Assembly: GCA_963723745.1 (NCBI GenBank)
Contig: CAVRRZ010000005.1
Location: 1,488,001 to 1,552,000 of the forward strand
Direction of reading: 5' to 3'
Length of the DNA stretch: 64,000 nucleotides
Source of the DNA: CAVRRZ01 sp963723745
GTDB lineage: Bacteria > Actinomycetota > Actinomycetes > Mycobacteriales > Geodermatophilaceae
In this document: piece by piece, positions 24,361-33,050 of the stretch
Position numbering within the stretch: the stretch's first letter is position 1
How the letters are laid out: each line of letters begins with the position of its first letter
The notes under the pieces: generated by a model
Told to the model about the DNA's origin: nothing
Database searches by the model: none
Seen by the model: the letters and a program-made list of their open reading frames with translations, nothing else
Position numbers and translations under genes: made by a program

Positions 24361-25665
24361 GTGCGACGAGCAGCGGCAACCGTGGTCGCCGCGCTGCTCG
24401 CGACCGTCGTCCTGGGCACCGCGGCCTCCGGACCGGCCGCAGGGCGGGTCCCGCCGTCCGCCGACCCGGGAGCGCCGACGCCGACGGCGCCGCACGACGG
24501 GCTCCCGCCGCAGGGCAGCGCACCGGACGGCAGCACGGTCGGCGGGCAGCGGCTGGCGGCGCGCGGGATCGTCGTCGCCCCGGGCACGCCCGCACTGCCC
24601 GGAGGCCTCGCCGCGTCGGGCTGGCTGGTCGCCGACGCGGACACCGGCGAGGTGCTGGCCGCGCGCGACCCGCACGGCCGGTACTACCCCGCGAGCACGC
24701 TGAAGCTGCTGACCCTGCTCGCGCTCGCCCCGCTGCTCGACCCGACGGCGGTCGTCGAGGGCACCGTCGAGGACGAGGCGATCGAGGGCAGCAAGGTCGG
24801 CCTGGTCGAGGGCGGGCGGTACCGCGTGCAGGTGCTGCTGCTGGGACTGGTCCTGCAGTCGGGCAACGACGCGGCGAACGCCCTCGCCCGCGCCGCCGGG
24901 GGCGTGCCCGCCACCCTCGAGGCGATGAACGCGACGGCCGGACGACTCGGCGCGTTCGACACCGTCGCCGGGTCGCCGTCCGGGCTCGACGTCGCCGGCC
25001 AGTCGTCGTCGCCGTACGACCTGGCGCTGATCTTGGTCGCGGTGCTGGCCGAGCCGGCCCTGGCCGAGATGCCCCCGGTGGCCGGCCGCAGCCCCGGTTA
25101 CCAGATCCAGAACCAGAACCCCCTGGCCGCCTACCCGGGCAACCTCGGCGGCAAGACCGGCTTCACCGACGCGGCCCGGCACACCTTCGTGGGAGCCGCC
25201 GAACGGGACGGACGGCGGCTCGTGGTCAGCGTGATGAGCACCGAGCCGCGCCCGCTGCGGGCCGCCGAGCAGGCCACCCGGCTGCTGAACTGGGGGTTCA
25301 CCCTGCCGGCGGACGTCGAGGGCGTCGGCGTGCTCGTCGCACCCGGTGAGGTGCCGGCCGAGGCGCCCGAGCCGACTGCCGTGCCCACGACCGTGCCCAC
25401 GGCCGAGCCCACCGACGAGCCGCTCGCGCCCCGCCTCCCCGACGCCGCGGCAGCCGGCCTCACGGCCGGAACGGACCCGGGCCGGGACTCCGGCCGGGAC
25501 TCCCCGCTGCTGCCGGTGGCCCTGACCGGTGCCGCGGCACTGGTCGTCGTCGCCACCGCCCTGGGTGTGCAGCGGGCGCTGCGTCCGGTCAGGCCGCCCC
25601 GGCGTCGGGGACGTCGCGCAACTGCTCCCGGACCGCCGGAAGGTTCGCCGTCCAGGCGGTCGTGA
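24361..25665 (+). CDS. D-alanyl-D-alanine carboxypeptidase (penicillin-binding protein, S11/DacB type)
   Basis: A 434-residue exported PBP that trims D-Ala from peptidoglycan stem peptides. It has a signal peptide (residues 1 to about 30), a Pro-rich segment, then the catalytic triad motifs: YPASTLKLLTLL (Ser-x-x-Lys), LQSGNDAAN (Ser-x-Asn) and GGKTGFTDAARH (Lys-Thr-Gly). A Pro/Thr/Glu-rich stalk and a single transmembrane helix (VALTGAAALVVVATALG) with an Arg-rich cytosolic end anchor it. Its 3' end overlaps the convergent membrane-protein gene by 77 bases. Confidence 0.92.
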   Translation: MRRAAATVVAALLATVVLGTAASGPAAGRVPPSADPGAPTPTAPHDGLPPQGSAPDGSTVGGQRLAARGIVVAPGTPALPGGLAASGWLVADADTGEVLAARDPHGRYYPASTLKLLTLLALAPLLDPTAVVEGTVEDEAIEGSKVGLVEGGRYRVQVLLLGLVLQSGNDAANALARAAGGVPATLEAMNATAGRLGAFDTVAGSPSGLDVAGQSSSPYDLALILVAVLAEPALAEMPPVAGRSPGYQIQNQNPLAAYPGNLGGKTGFTDAARHTFVGAAERDGRRLVVSVMSTEPRPLRAAEQATRLLNWGFTLPADVEGVGVLVAPGEVPAEAPEPTAVPTTVPTAEPTDEPLAPRLPDAAAAGLTAGTDPGRDSGRDSPLLPVALTGAAALVVVATALGVQRALRPVRPPRRRGRRATAPGPPEGSPSRRS

Positions 25666-26557
25666 ACAGGGCGTACCGGGCCACCAGGTTGATCCACACC
25701 AGGATCCCGACGGCGCCGCCGAGCGCGGACGCGGTGATGCTGCCCGAGATCAGCGACAGGTAGAAGCTGCCCAGGACCTTGAGGATCTCGAGGCCCACGG
25801 CGCCGAAGAGCGCGCCGGGAAGCAGCTGCCGCAGGCCCACGCTCGTGTGCGTGACCACCTTGAGCAGCCACAGGAAGATCACCGTTCCCGCGGCGAGGGC
25901 CAGCGCGATGCCGGCGACGGTGGTCAGCAGGAAGAAGCCGGGAACCCCCTCGTCGAGCCCGATCAGCCGCAGCACCTCCGACGTCGCCGTCGTGACCCCG
26001 CCGGTCAGCAGCACGCTGAGCAGCCCGCTGACCCCGAGGAGCACGAAGGAGATGAGGTCGCGCAGGTTGTCACGCAGGAAATCTGGCTCGACCGGTTGCC
26101 CGGTCCAGACACGACGGACGCCGATGCGCAGCTTGTCCATGGTCCGGAGCCCGGCATAGAGGAAGACCAGGAGTCCGATCACGCCGACGAAGCCGGACGT
26201 CGAGATCGCGACCTCGACCTGCTCCACCAGGTATTCGCCGGTGTCGCCCGGCACCGCCTCCAGGATCGCGTCGGTGAGCCGGTCCTGCAGCAGTTCGTCC
26301 CCGGCCAGGATCAGACCGATGATGGAGGCGGCGAGCAGGATGACCGGGAAGATGCTCAGGAACGCGAAGTAGGTGATCCCGGCAGCCATGAGGTCGCCCT
26401 GCATCCGCGTGTAGCGGCCCCCCGCGCGCGCCAGAAGGTCGAACCACGCCCAGCGCCGGCGGAGGCGGCCGACGGCGGCCTGGACGCCGGTGACGAGCCG
26501 GGTGACGAACGGCCGCTCCGGCTGCTGCTGCCGCTCCTTCCGGGGGCGCTGGGTCAG
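25589..26557 (-). CDS. YihY/virulence factor BrkB family membrane protein
   Basis: A 322-residue membrane protein with 6 or 7 hydrophobic segments and the family core LMAAGITYFAFLSIFPVILL, the RVWTG segment, and GGAVGILVWINLVARYAL near the end. These proteins were once called ribonuclease BN, but that function is not supported. No ATG, GTG or TTG exists in frame before the conserved region. The best candidate is a CTG at 26557 overlapping the upstream stop as CTGA, copying the GTGA junctions elsewhere in this window. The start therefore has low certainty. The order trpS then YihY is also found in mycobacteria. Confidence 0.8.
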   Translation of the reverse strand: MTQRPRKERQQQPERPFVTRLVTGVQAAVGRLRRRWAWFDLLARAGGRYTRMQGDLMAAGITYFAFLSIFPVILLAASIIGLILAGDELLQDRLTDAILEAVPGDTGEYLVEQVEVAISTSGFVGVIGLLVFLYAGLRTMDKLRIGVRRVWTGQPVEPDFLRDNLRDLISFVLLGVSGLLSVLLTGGVTTATSEVLRLIGLDEGVPGFFLLTTVAGIALALAAGTVIFLWLLKVVTHTSVGLRQLLPGALFGAVGLEILKVLGSFYLSLISGSITASALGGAVGILVWINLVARYALFTTAWTANLPAVREQLRDVPDAGAA

Positions 26558-27120
26558 TGCGGCGGACCGGTCAGGGGGTACTCGCGGGCGATCGCCCAGG
26601 AGCCACCGACGGTCTGCTCGAACTCCGTGATGGAGTCGACCCGGAACTCGGCCGACAGGTCGGCCAGCCCGCTGTAGACCAGCTCCAGCATGTCGGGGGG
26701 CACGTCGTGGGCGACCGTGACGTGCGGGTGGTACGGAAAGGACAGCGTCCGGTGCAGCGGCCCTCGGCGGACGGCGTCGGCGAGGAGCTCGCAGTCGCCG
26801 ATCCCGCGGGCGACGGCGACGAAGACGACGTCGGACACCGGCCGGAACGTGCCGGTGCCGGCCAGGTGCATGTCGAACGGCGGGTGCGCGCGGGCCACGT
26901 CGGCGAGGTGCGCCGAGATCTGCGCACGGTCGCCGACGGGTACCTCGGTCGGCGGCAGCAGGGTGACGTGCGGCGGGATGAGGGTGGCCAGCGGGTCGCC
27001 GGCCTTGGTGCGCCAGTCGACGAGCAGCTGCGCCCACGGCTCGGGGACCGGCACGACCACACCGAGCACCGCGGTGTGCGGCGGGCCGACCAGTCGGTTC
27101 ACGAACGTGTCGTCGTTCAC
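26554..27120 (-). CDS. 2'-5' RNA ligase/cyclic phosphodiesterase-like protein
   Basis: A 188-residue protein of the 2H phosphoesterase superfamily. Both catalytic motifs are present: PPHVTLLPP near residue 50 and PYHPHVTVAH near residue 130 (His-x-Thr each). Members hydrolyse or ligate 2',3'-cyclic phosphate or 2'-5' linked RNA; the physiological substrate in actinobacteria is unknown. The GTG start overlaps the trpS stop by 4 bases, so it is translated from the same mRNA as tryptophanyl-tRNA synthetase. Confidence 0.85.
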   Translation of the reverse strand: MNDDTFVNRLVGPPHTAVLGVVVPVPEPWAQLLVDWRTKAGDPLATLIPPHVTLLPPTEVPVGDRAQISAHLADVARAHPPFDMHLAGTGTFRPVSDVVFVAVARGIGDCELLADAVRRGPLHRTLSFPYHPHVTVAHDVPPDMLELVYSGLADLSAEFRVDSITEFEQTVGGSWAIAREYPLTGPPH

Positions 27121-28157
27121 GCCGACGGTCCCGGGGCTGCGGGCAGGAAACCGATGCGGTCGTACACCGCCGCGAGGGTGGGCGCGGCGACGGCACGGGC
27201 GGCGGCCGCACCGGCGGCGAGGATCCGCTCGAGCTCGGCGGGGTCGTCCAGCAGCTCCTGGGTGCGTGCCCGGACGGGGGCCAGTGCGTCGGTGACGACC
27301 TCGGCGAGCTCCTTCTTCAGGTCGCCGTAGCCGCGGCCGACGAAGCGCTCCTCCAGCTCGGCGATCGTCGCGCCCGAGAGCGCCGCGTGGATGGTGAGCA
27401 GGTTCGTGACACCGGGCTTGGCGACCGGGTCGGCGACGACCTCGCGCCCGGTGTCGGTGACCGCCGAGCGGATCTTCTTGGCGTTCACCGACGGCTCGTC
27501 CAGCATGGACAGGCATCCCGCACCGGGCAGGCTCTTGCTCATCTGCTTGTCCGGGGTCTGCAGGTCGAGCACCTTGGCGGTGCCCTTCGGGATGACGGCC
27601 TCCGGGACGGTGAACGTGGCGCCGAAGCGGTTGTTGAACCGGTTGGCCAGGTCCCGCGTCAGTTCGAGGTGCTGCCGCTGGTCCTCACCCACCGGCACGT
27701 GGTCGGCCTGGTACAGCAGGATGTCAGCGGCCTGGAGGACCGGGTACGTGAACAGTCCGACGGTCGTGCTGGCCGCCCCGTGTCGTTGGCTCTTGTCCTT
27801 GAACTGCGTCATCCGCCCGGCCTCGCCGAAACCGGTCAGGCACTGCAGCACCCAGCCCAGCTGGGCGTGCTCCGGCACGTGGCTCTGCACGAACAGCGTG
27901 CTGCGGCCGGGGTCGACCCCGATCGCCAGCAGCTGGGCCGCGGACACCAGGGTGCGGCGCCGGAGCACCGCCGGGTCCTGCTCGACGGTGATCGCGTGCA
28001 GGTCGACGACGCAGTAGAAGGCCTCGTGACCGTCCTGCAGGGCGACCCACTGGCGCAGCGCGCCCAGGTAGTTGCCGAGGTGGAAGGAGTCCGCCGTCGG
28101 CTGGATGCCCGACAGCACTCGGGGCAATGACTTGTCATGCGGCGGCACGACGGCCAT
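27117..28157 (-). CDS. trpS: Tryptophanyl-tRNA synthetase
   Basis: A 346-residue class I aminoacyl-tRNA synthetase. The HIGH-type motif appears as SFHLGNYLGALRQW near residue 25, the tryptophan pocket around QSHVPEHAQLGWVLQC, and the KMSKS motif as DKQMSKSLPGAG. The ATG at 28157 is preferred to a TTG one codon upstream. It begins the transcription unit trpS, 2H phosphoesterase gene, YihY-family gene. Confidence 0.95.
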   Translation of the reverse strand: MAVVPPHDKSLPRVLSGIQPTADSFHLGNYLGALRQWVALQDGHEAFYCVVDLHAITVEQDPAVLRRRTLVSAAQLLAIGVDPGRSTLFVQSHVPEHAQLGWVLQCLTGFGEAGRMTQFKDKSQRHGAASTTVGLFTYPVLQAADILLYQADHVPVGEDQRQHLELTRDLANRFNNRFGATFTVPEAVIPKGTAKVLDLQTPDKQMSKSLPGAGCLSMLDEPSVNAKKIRSAVTDTGREVVADPVAKPGVTNLLTIHAALSGATIAELEERFVGRGYGDLKKELAEVVTDALAPVRARTQELLDDPAELERILAAGAAAARAVAAPTLAAVYDRIGFLPAAPGPSA

Positions 28158-28218
28158 CAAACCAGCCGTCGCCGACCGACGACGCCTGAGGCCCGTGCGT
28201 TTCGGCTCACGGACGCCG

Positions 28219-29331
28219 TCAGCGCGCGCTCGAACCGGTCAGCACCACGTCGAGGGCGGCCAGGAAGGCGTCGTCCTCCTCGGGGGTGCCGACCGTGACG
28301 CGGATGCCCTCGCCGGCGAACGGGCGGGTGATCACCGCCCGCGCCTCCAGCGCCCCCGCGACCTCCGCCGTCCGCTCCCCGAAGGGCAGCCAGACGAAGT
28401 TGGCCTGGCTGTCGGCAACCTCGACGCCCCGCTCGCGCAAGGCCGCGGTCAGCCGGTCGCGCTCGGCGACGACGGCGGCGCAGCGGCGGCGCACCTCGTC
28501 CGCGCTGGCGAGCGCCGCGACGGCGGCGGCCTGCGCCAGGGTGGAGACACTGAACGGCACGTGCGTCCTGCGCACCGCGTCGGCGACCGCCGGGTCCTCC
28601 GCGACCAGGTAGCCGACCCGCAGCCCGGCCAGGCCCCAGGCCTTGGAGAACGTGCGCAGGACGGCGACGTTCGGGCGCCCGCGCATGATCTCGAGGCCGT
28701 CGGGGACCTCCGGGTCGGTCACGAACTCGCGGTAGGCCTCGTCCAGGACGACGAGCGTCGAGGCCGGGACGGCGTCGAGGAACCGGATGAGCTCCGGGCG
28801 GCGCACCGCCGTCCCGGTGGGGTTGTTCGGATTGCAGACGAAGACGACGCGGGTGCTGTCGTCGACGGCCGCGGCGAGCGCGTCGAGATCGTGGGTGTCG
28901 GAGGGGCCACCCTCGCGGCCGGGCGTCAGCGGCACCTGGACCGCGCGGGCGCCGGCGACCTGCGCGAGCAGCGGGTACATCTCGAACGACCGCCAGGCGA
29001 AGGCCATGCTGGTGCCGGGCTCGGTGTAGGCCTGGGCGAGCTGCTGGCAGAGCATCACCGCGCCGCAGCCGGTCACCACCTGCTCCGGGTCGACGCCGTA
29101 GTGCTCGGCGAGGGCGCGGGTCAGCACCACGGCCCCGTTGTCGGGATAGCGGTTGGTCTCCGTGGCCGCCGCGGCCAGCGCCTCGACCACCGCCGGCAGC
29201 GGCGGGAAGGCCACCTCGTTGCTGGCCAGCTTGATCGCGCGCTCGACGCCGATCTCGCGGGCGAGGTCGGCCGGGTTGCGTCCCGGCTTGTACGCCGGCA
29301 GTGCCTGCACGGCGGTGCGTGGGCTCACCAC
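28219..29331 (-). CDS. pat: Aromatic amino acid (HisC-like) aminotransferase
   Basis: A 370-residue PLP-dependent fold-type I aminotransferase. Visible are LPAYKPGRNPADL, IKLASNEVAF, NRYPDNGA, VCNPNNPTGT, LDEAYREF, the PLP-binding Lys in RTFSKAWGLAGLRVGY, and QANFVWLPFG. The GCGAVMLCQQLAQ and FAWRSFEMYP stretches resemble the mycobacterial Pat protein more than true HisC, so transamination of phenylpyruvate or hydroxyphenylpyruvate is likely; the two families cannot be fully separated by eye. It stands outside any histidine operon. An AGGAGG site precedes the tandem GTG start codons. Confidence 0.85.
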   Translation of the reverse strand: MVSPRTAVQALPAYKPGRNPADLAREIGVERAIKLASNEVAFPPLPAVVEALAAAATETNRYPDNGAVVLTRALAEHYGVDPEQVVTGCGAVMLCQQLAQAYTEPGTSMAFAWRSFEMYPLLAQVAGARAVQVPLTPGREGGPSDTHDLDALAAAVDDSTRVVFVCNPNNPTGTAVRRPELIRFLDAVPASTLVVLDEAYREFVTDPEVPDGLEIMRGRPNVAVLRTFSKAWGLAGLRVGYLVAEDPAVADAVRRTHVPFSVSTLAQAAAVAALASADEVRRRCAAVVAERDRLTAALRERGVEVADSQANFVWLPFGERTAEVAGALEARAVITRPFAGEGIRVTVGTPEEDDAFLAALDVVLTGSSAR

Positions 29332-29401
29332 GGTGGGGCTCCTCCTGACCCGGCGGGGTGGTCCGGACGCCGTGATCAGGTGCCGGCCGCACTGCCGTCC
29401 C

Positions 29402-29407
29402 TAGGGT
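29402..29407 (+). promoter_or_regulatory. -10-like hexamer TAGGGT of galE
   Basis: TAGGGT ends 6 bases before the galE ATG, with no ribosome site between them. The spacing predicts a leaderless galE mRNA. Confidence 0.45.
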
Positions 29408-29413
29408 GGGTTC

Positions 29414-30364
29414 ATGCGAGTTCTCGTCGCCGGGGGTGCCGGCTACATCGGCAGCGTAGTCACGGCCGCTCTGCTGGCCGACGGCCACGAGGTCACGGTG
29501 CTCGACGACCTGTCCACCGGGCACGCCGACGCGGTGCCCGAGGGCGCGCGACTGGTGCGGGCCCGGCTGCAGGAGTCGGCGCCCGTGCTGGCCGACATCC
29601 GCCCCGAGGCGGTGCTGCACTTCGCGGCCCGCAGCCTCGTGGGCGTCTCGCAGCAGCGCCCCGAGGAGTACTGGTCGGAGAACGTCGGCGGCTCGCTGGC
29701 GCTGCTGGAGGCGATGCGCGGCGCGGACTGCCGGAGGATCGTCTTCTCCTCCACCGCCGCCACGTACGGGGAGCCGGACTCGGTGCCGATCCGCGAGGAC
29801 GCCCCCACCCGGCCGACCAACACCTACGGCGCCTCGAAACTGGCCGTCGACCACATGCTCACGTCGTACGCGGTGGCACACGGCTTCGCCGCGGTGAGCC
29901 TGCGGTACTTCAACGTCGCGGGGGCGGCCTTCGGCCTGGGCGAGCGGCACACCACCGAGACGCACCTGATCCCGCTGGCGCTGCAGGTCGCGGCCGGTCA
30001 GCGGGAGTCGCTCACCGTGTTCGGCGAGGACTACCCGACTCCCGACGGCACCTGCGTGCGCGACTACATCCACGTCGGCGACCTGGCCGCGGCCCACCTG
30101 CTGGCCCTGCCGGCGCCGGCCGCGGGCGAGCACCGCATCTACAACCTGGGCAACGGCACGGGCTTCTCGGTGCAGCAGGTGGTCGACGCCGTCCGAGAGG
30201 TCACCGGCCACCCGGTGCCGGTCGTCGTCGGCGACCGTCGTCCGGGCGACCCGGCGCAGCTGGTCGCCGCCAGCGACCGGATCCGCGCCGACCTGGGCTG
30301 GGTGCCCGAGCGGCCGGAGCTGACCGACATCGTGCGCGACGCCTGGGAGATCGCCCGACGCTGA
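29414..30364 (+). CDS. galE: UDP-glucose 4-epimerase
   Basis: A 316-residue extended SDR enzyme interconverting UDP-glucose and UDP-galactose. It has GGAGYIGS at residues 7 to 14, LDDLSTGH, FAARSLVGVS, FSSTAATYG, the catalytic YGASK, SLRYFNVAGA, GTCVRDYIHVGDLA and RPGDPAQL. All family landmarks are intact. UDP-galactose would supply surface glycan synthesis, such as the locus at 55.8-64 kb. It is divergent from the aminotransferase and ends in a short tandem repeat. Confidence 0.93.
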   Translation: MRVLVAGGAGYIGSVVTAALLADGHEVTVLDDLSTGHADAVPEGARLVRARLQESAPVLADIRPEAVLHFAARSLVGVSQQRPEEYWSENVGGSLALLEAMRGADCRRIVFSSTAATYGEPDSVPIREDAPTRPTNTYGASKLAVDHMLTSYAVAHGFAAVSLRYFNVAGAAFGLGERHTTETHLIPLALQVAAGQRESLTVFGEDYPTPDGTCVRDYIHVGDLAAAHLLALPAPAAGEHRIYNLGNGTGFSVQQVVDAVREVTGHPVPVVVGDRRPGDPAQLVAASDRIRADLGWVPERPELTDIVRDAWEIARR

Positions 30365-30424
30365 GCTGACTCGACGCTGAGCTGACTCGACGGTGAGCTG
30401 ACTCGACGGTGAGCTGACTCGGCG
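30361..30424 (+). repeat. 16-bp tandem repeat, 4 units, between galE and CNNM gene
   Basis: Four units of CTGAGCTGACTCGACG (third and fourth begin GTG; the fourth has one further change) at 30361, 30377, 30393 and 30409. The first unit contains the galE stop codon. The array fills nearly all of the 67-base gap between two convergent genes. Each unit carries TGA triplets in different frames. Confidence 0.9.
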
Positions 30425-30431
30425 GGCCGGG

Positions 30432-31763
30432 CTACTCGGCGGGGCGGTCGCCGTCCTCGGCGGGGGCCGGCTCGCGCTCCGGCGGCGGTCCCACCAGCAG
30501 CCGCGCGATCCGCCGTCCGTCGAGCTCGAGCACGCGGATCGGACGCCCCTCGACCTCGACGGTGTCACCGACCTGGGGCAGCCGGCCGAGCTCGGCCAGC
30601 ACGTACCCGGCGGCGGTCTCGTAGGGGCCCTCCGGCAGTCGCAGCGAGGTCGCCTCGTAGAAGTCGTCGAGGTTGAGCAGGCCGTCCACCTCGCGCGGAC
30701 CGCCCGGGACCTCGCGCTGCTCGGGCACGACCTCGGCGTCGTACTCGTCGTAGATCTCGCCGATGACCTCCTCGATGAGGTCCTCGAGCGTGACGATGCC
30801 GTCGGTGCCGCCGTACTCGTCGACGACGATCGCGAGGTGCTGGTTCTCCCGGCGCATCTCGCTGAGCGCGACGAGCACGCGGGCGGTGCCGGGGAGCCGG
30901 GAGACCGGGCGGGAGAGGTCGCCGACGGTGGCGGCGCGCCCCGCCGGGTGGTTGGGCAGGAACAGGTCGCGCACGTGCACGAACCCGACCACGTCGTCCT
31001 GGTCGCGGCCCACGACGGGGTAGCGCGACCAGTTGGAGTCGCCGACGAGCTTCGCGGCGCGACTGGCGGTCATCGACGCCTCGAGGAAGGTCACCTCGGT
31101 GCGCGGTGTCATCACCTCGCGCACCTCGCGGTCGCCGGCGCGGAACACCTCGCCGATCAGCCGGCGCTCGTCGCTGCCCAGCGACTCGTGGGCGGCCACC
31201 AGGTCGCGCAGCTCCTCCTGGCTGATCGCCTCGCCGCGCATCTTCGGGTCACCCCCGAGGAGGCGCACCAGGACGTTCGTCGACGTCGACAGCAGCCAGA
31301 TGACCGGCCGCGACAGCGTGGCGATCGCGTTCAGCGGACGGGCGACGAGGAGGGAGAAGCCCTCGGCGCGCTGCAGGGCCAGTCGCTTGGGCGTCAGCTC
31401 GCCGACGACGAGGGAGAGGTAGCTGATCGCCACCGTGACGAGGACGAGGGCGAGCGTCCCGGCCGCTCCCTCGCCGACGCCCCAGTCGACGAGCCGGTCG
31501 GCCAGCGGCGCTGCCAGCGTGCTGGCGCCGAACGCCGCGGAGAAGAAGCCGGCCAGCGTGACGCCGACCTGGACGGCGGCCAGGAACCGGTTCGGGTCGC
31601 TGAGCAGCCGCTGCACCGCCAGTCCCCGGCGGCCGCCGGTCTCGGCCATCGCGCGCACCTGGGACTCGCGCAGCGAGACGAGTGCGATCTCCGAGCCGGC
31701 GAAGACACCGCCGAGCAGGACGAAGGCGAAGACCATGACGATGTTGAGCCAGACGTCGCTCAC
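30432..31763 (-). CDS. CNNM/CBS-domain membrane protein (CorC/HlyC family)
   Basis: A 443-residue protein with an N-terminal DUF21 membrane domain of four helices (LLGGVFAGSEIALVSL, FLAAVQVGVTLAGFFSAAFG, LALVLVTVAISYLSLVVGELTPKRLA by its ends LALVL and PKRLA), then two CBS domains (VMTPRTEVTFLEA; LAIVVDEYGGTDGIVTLEDLIEEVIGEI, ends LAIVVD and VIGEI) and a C-terminal CorC/HlyC domain. Magnesium/cobalt efflux or tolerance is the usual role. The GTG at 31763, with GAGGAG upstream, is preferred over an ATG 48 bases earlier. Confidence 0.88.
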   Translation of the reverse strand: MSDVWLNIVMVFAFVLLGGVFAGSEIALVSLRESQVRAMAETGGRRGLAVQRLLSDPNRFLAAVQVGVTLAGFFSAAFGASTLAAPLADRLVDWGVGEGAAGTLALVLVTVAISYLSLVVGELTPKRLALQRAEGFSLLVARPLNAIATLSRPVIWLLSTSTNVLVRLLGGDPKMRGEAISQEELRDLVAAHESLGSDERRLIGEVFRAGDREVREVMTPRTEVTFLEASMTASRAAKLVGDSNWSRYPVVGRDQDDVVGFVHVRDLFLPNHPAGRAATVGDLSRPVSRLPGTARVLVALSEMRRENQHLAIVVDEYGGTDGIVTLEDLIEEVIGEIYDEYDAEVVPEQREVPGGPREVDGLLNLDDFYEATSLRLPEGPYETAAGYVLAELGRLPQVGDTVEVEGRPIRVLELDGRRIARLLVGPPPEREPAPAEDGDRPAE

Positions 31764-31880
31764 CGGCGGCGCGCTCCTCGGGTGCCTCGGGGTGGGGTGA
31801 TCGCCTCCCATGCTGCCTGGCCCGGGTTCCGAGCGGCACTCCGGGGACCCTTTCGGGGGTCCTGTGTGTCGTCGGTCACA

Positions 31881-31908
31881 ATCACGTTCCGATCACGGTG
31901 GGATCACG
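31881..31908 (+). promoter_or_regulatory. Three ATCACG boxes with 11-bp period upstream of the CAP protein gene
   Basis: ATCACG occurs at 31881, 31892 and 31903, exactly one helical turn apart, ending 55 bases before the start. The same RTNACG-N5-RTNACG layout is found before the M23 peptidase gene (52496) and between the membrane-protein and lipase genes (51408). Direct repeats of this kind are typical of OmpR-family response regulators; MtrA is a candidate by inference. Confidence 0.55.
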
Positions 31909-31963
31909 GTTAGTCTCGACAACGTCACCCCCCGTGCTTTGACACTTTCGTGAGGCTTTCCCG

Positions 31964-32941
31964 GTGCACCACGCCCCTGCAGGTCCGCCCTTCTCCGCCC
32001 GGGTCTCCGCCGCCCTCTCCCGCTGGGGACTGCGGCTGCGCGCCGCCCTCGCGCCCCTGGCCGCGCTCGCGTCGTTCGTCCACCGGAGCCGCGTGCTGCC
32101 GGTGGCCCTGGCCAGCCTGGTGATCGGCGGCCTGGCCGTCATCCTGCCGGTCGTCTCCAGCGCCGAGCCACGGCAACCCGACGGCGTGGCGCTGTCGTCG
32201 ACCGACGGCGGTGTGGGCGACCTCATGGAGCCGGTGCCCGGGGGTGACTGGACCACCGACGGAGGCTCCGAGGCCACCGCGTCGCGCAGCGCCCGGGAAT
32301 CCGCCGCGAAAGAGCCCGGCGCCGGCACACCGGATCGGACGCCGTCGGGCGAGGACGCCGGGGCCGGCGAGGCGACGACATCGGCACCGGCCCCGGGCAG
32401 CCCCTCGACCGGCACGACCGGCGCGTCGACCGCACCGGGCAGCGCGGCTCCGTCGTCCTCGTCCTCCCCCTCGCCCTCCCCCTCGTCGCCGCCCTCGGCG
32501 TCCTCGCCGTCGACCGAGTCGTCCCGGTCCGCGCCACCACCGCCGTCCCCGGCCGCACCGGCGGCCGACGGGACGGAGGCCCAGGTGCTGGCACTGGTCA
32601 ACGCGGAGCGGTCGGCCGCCGGCTGTGCGCCGGTGACGGCCGACGCCGGCCTGGCCGCCGTCGCCCGGGCGCACAGCCTCGACATGCGTGACCGCGGCTT
32701 CTTCGACCACGTGAACCCGGACGGGCTCGACCCGTTCGACCGGGCCGAGCGGGCGGGGGTGACCAACGCGCGGGCGGAGAACATCGCCTGGGGCCAGGCC
32801 GACGCCGCGGCCGTGATGGCGTCCTGGATGGACAGCCCCGGGCACCGCGCGAACATCCTCGACTGCGGACTCGCCACCATGGGCGTCGGCGTGGTCACCG
32901 GCACCGGCGGTCCCTGGTGGACCCAGATGTTCGGGTCCTGA
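31964..32941 (+). CDS. Secreted/anchored CAP (SCP-like) domain protein
   Basis: A 325-residue exported protein. An N-terminal cytosolic segment of about 40 residues is followed by one hydrophobic helix (VLPVALASLVIGGLAVILPVV), acting as uncleaved anchor or signal. A 130-residue Ser/Pro/Ala-rich linker precedes a C-terminal CAP domain of about 120 residues: VLALVNAERSAAGCAPV, LAAVARAHSLDMRDRGFFDH, ENIAWG, MDSPGHRANILD and a final WWTQMFG. Two Cys in the domain may form a disulfide. Function of bacterial CAP proteins is unclear; they are often linked to the cell wall. The upstream region contains three 11-bp-spaced boxes. Confidence 0.9.
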   Translation: MHHAPAGPPFSARVSAALSRWGLRLRAALAPLAALASFVHRSRVLPVALASLVIGGLAVILPVVSSAEPRQPDGVALSSTDGGVGDLMEPVPGGDWTTDGGSEATASRSARESAAKEPGAGTPDRTPSGEDAGAGEATTSAPAPGSPSTGTTGASTAPGSAAPSSSSSPSPSPSSPPSASSPSTESSRSAPPPPSPAAPAADGTEAQVLALVNAERSAAGCAPVTADAGLAAVARAHSLDMRDRGFFDHVNPDGLDPFDRAERAGVTNARAENIAWGQADAAAVMASWMDSPGHRANILDCGLATMGVGVVTGTGGPWWTQMFGS

Positions 32942-32994
32942 GCGCCGGCCCCCCGTGCCCCCTCGTGCCCGCCGGTCGACCGGGCCGTGAACGG

Positions 32995-33033
32995 CTGCGG
33001 CCCCCCACCCGAGGTCCGGGTGGGGGGCCGCAG
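32995..33033. terminator. Strong bidirectional terminator between CAP gene and icd
   Basis: A perfect 16-bp GC stem, 32995-33010 with 33018-33033, closing a 7-base loop. It lies between the stops of two convergent genes (32941 and 33051). Confidence 0.85.
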
Positions 33034-33050
33034 CGAGGCGGGTCAGGCGA

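Noticed and set aside
30361..30424. Tandem repeats as a small CRISPR array
   Set aside because: The 16-base units are directly adjacent with no spacers, and no cas genes are present.
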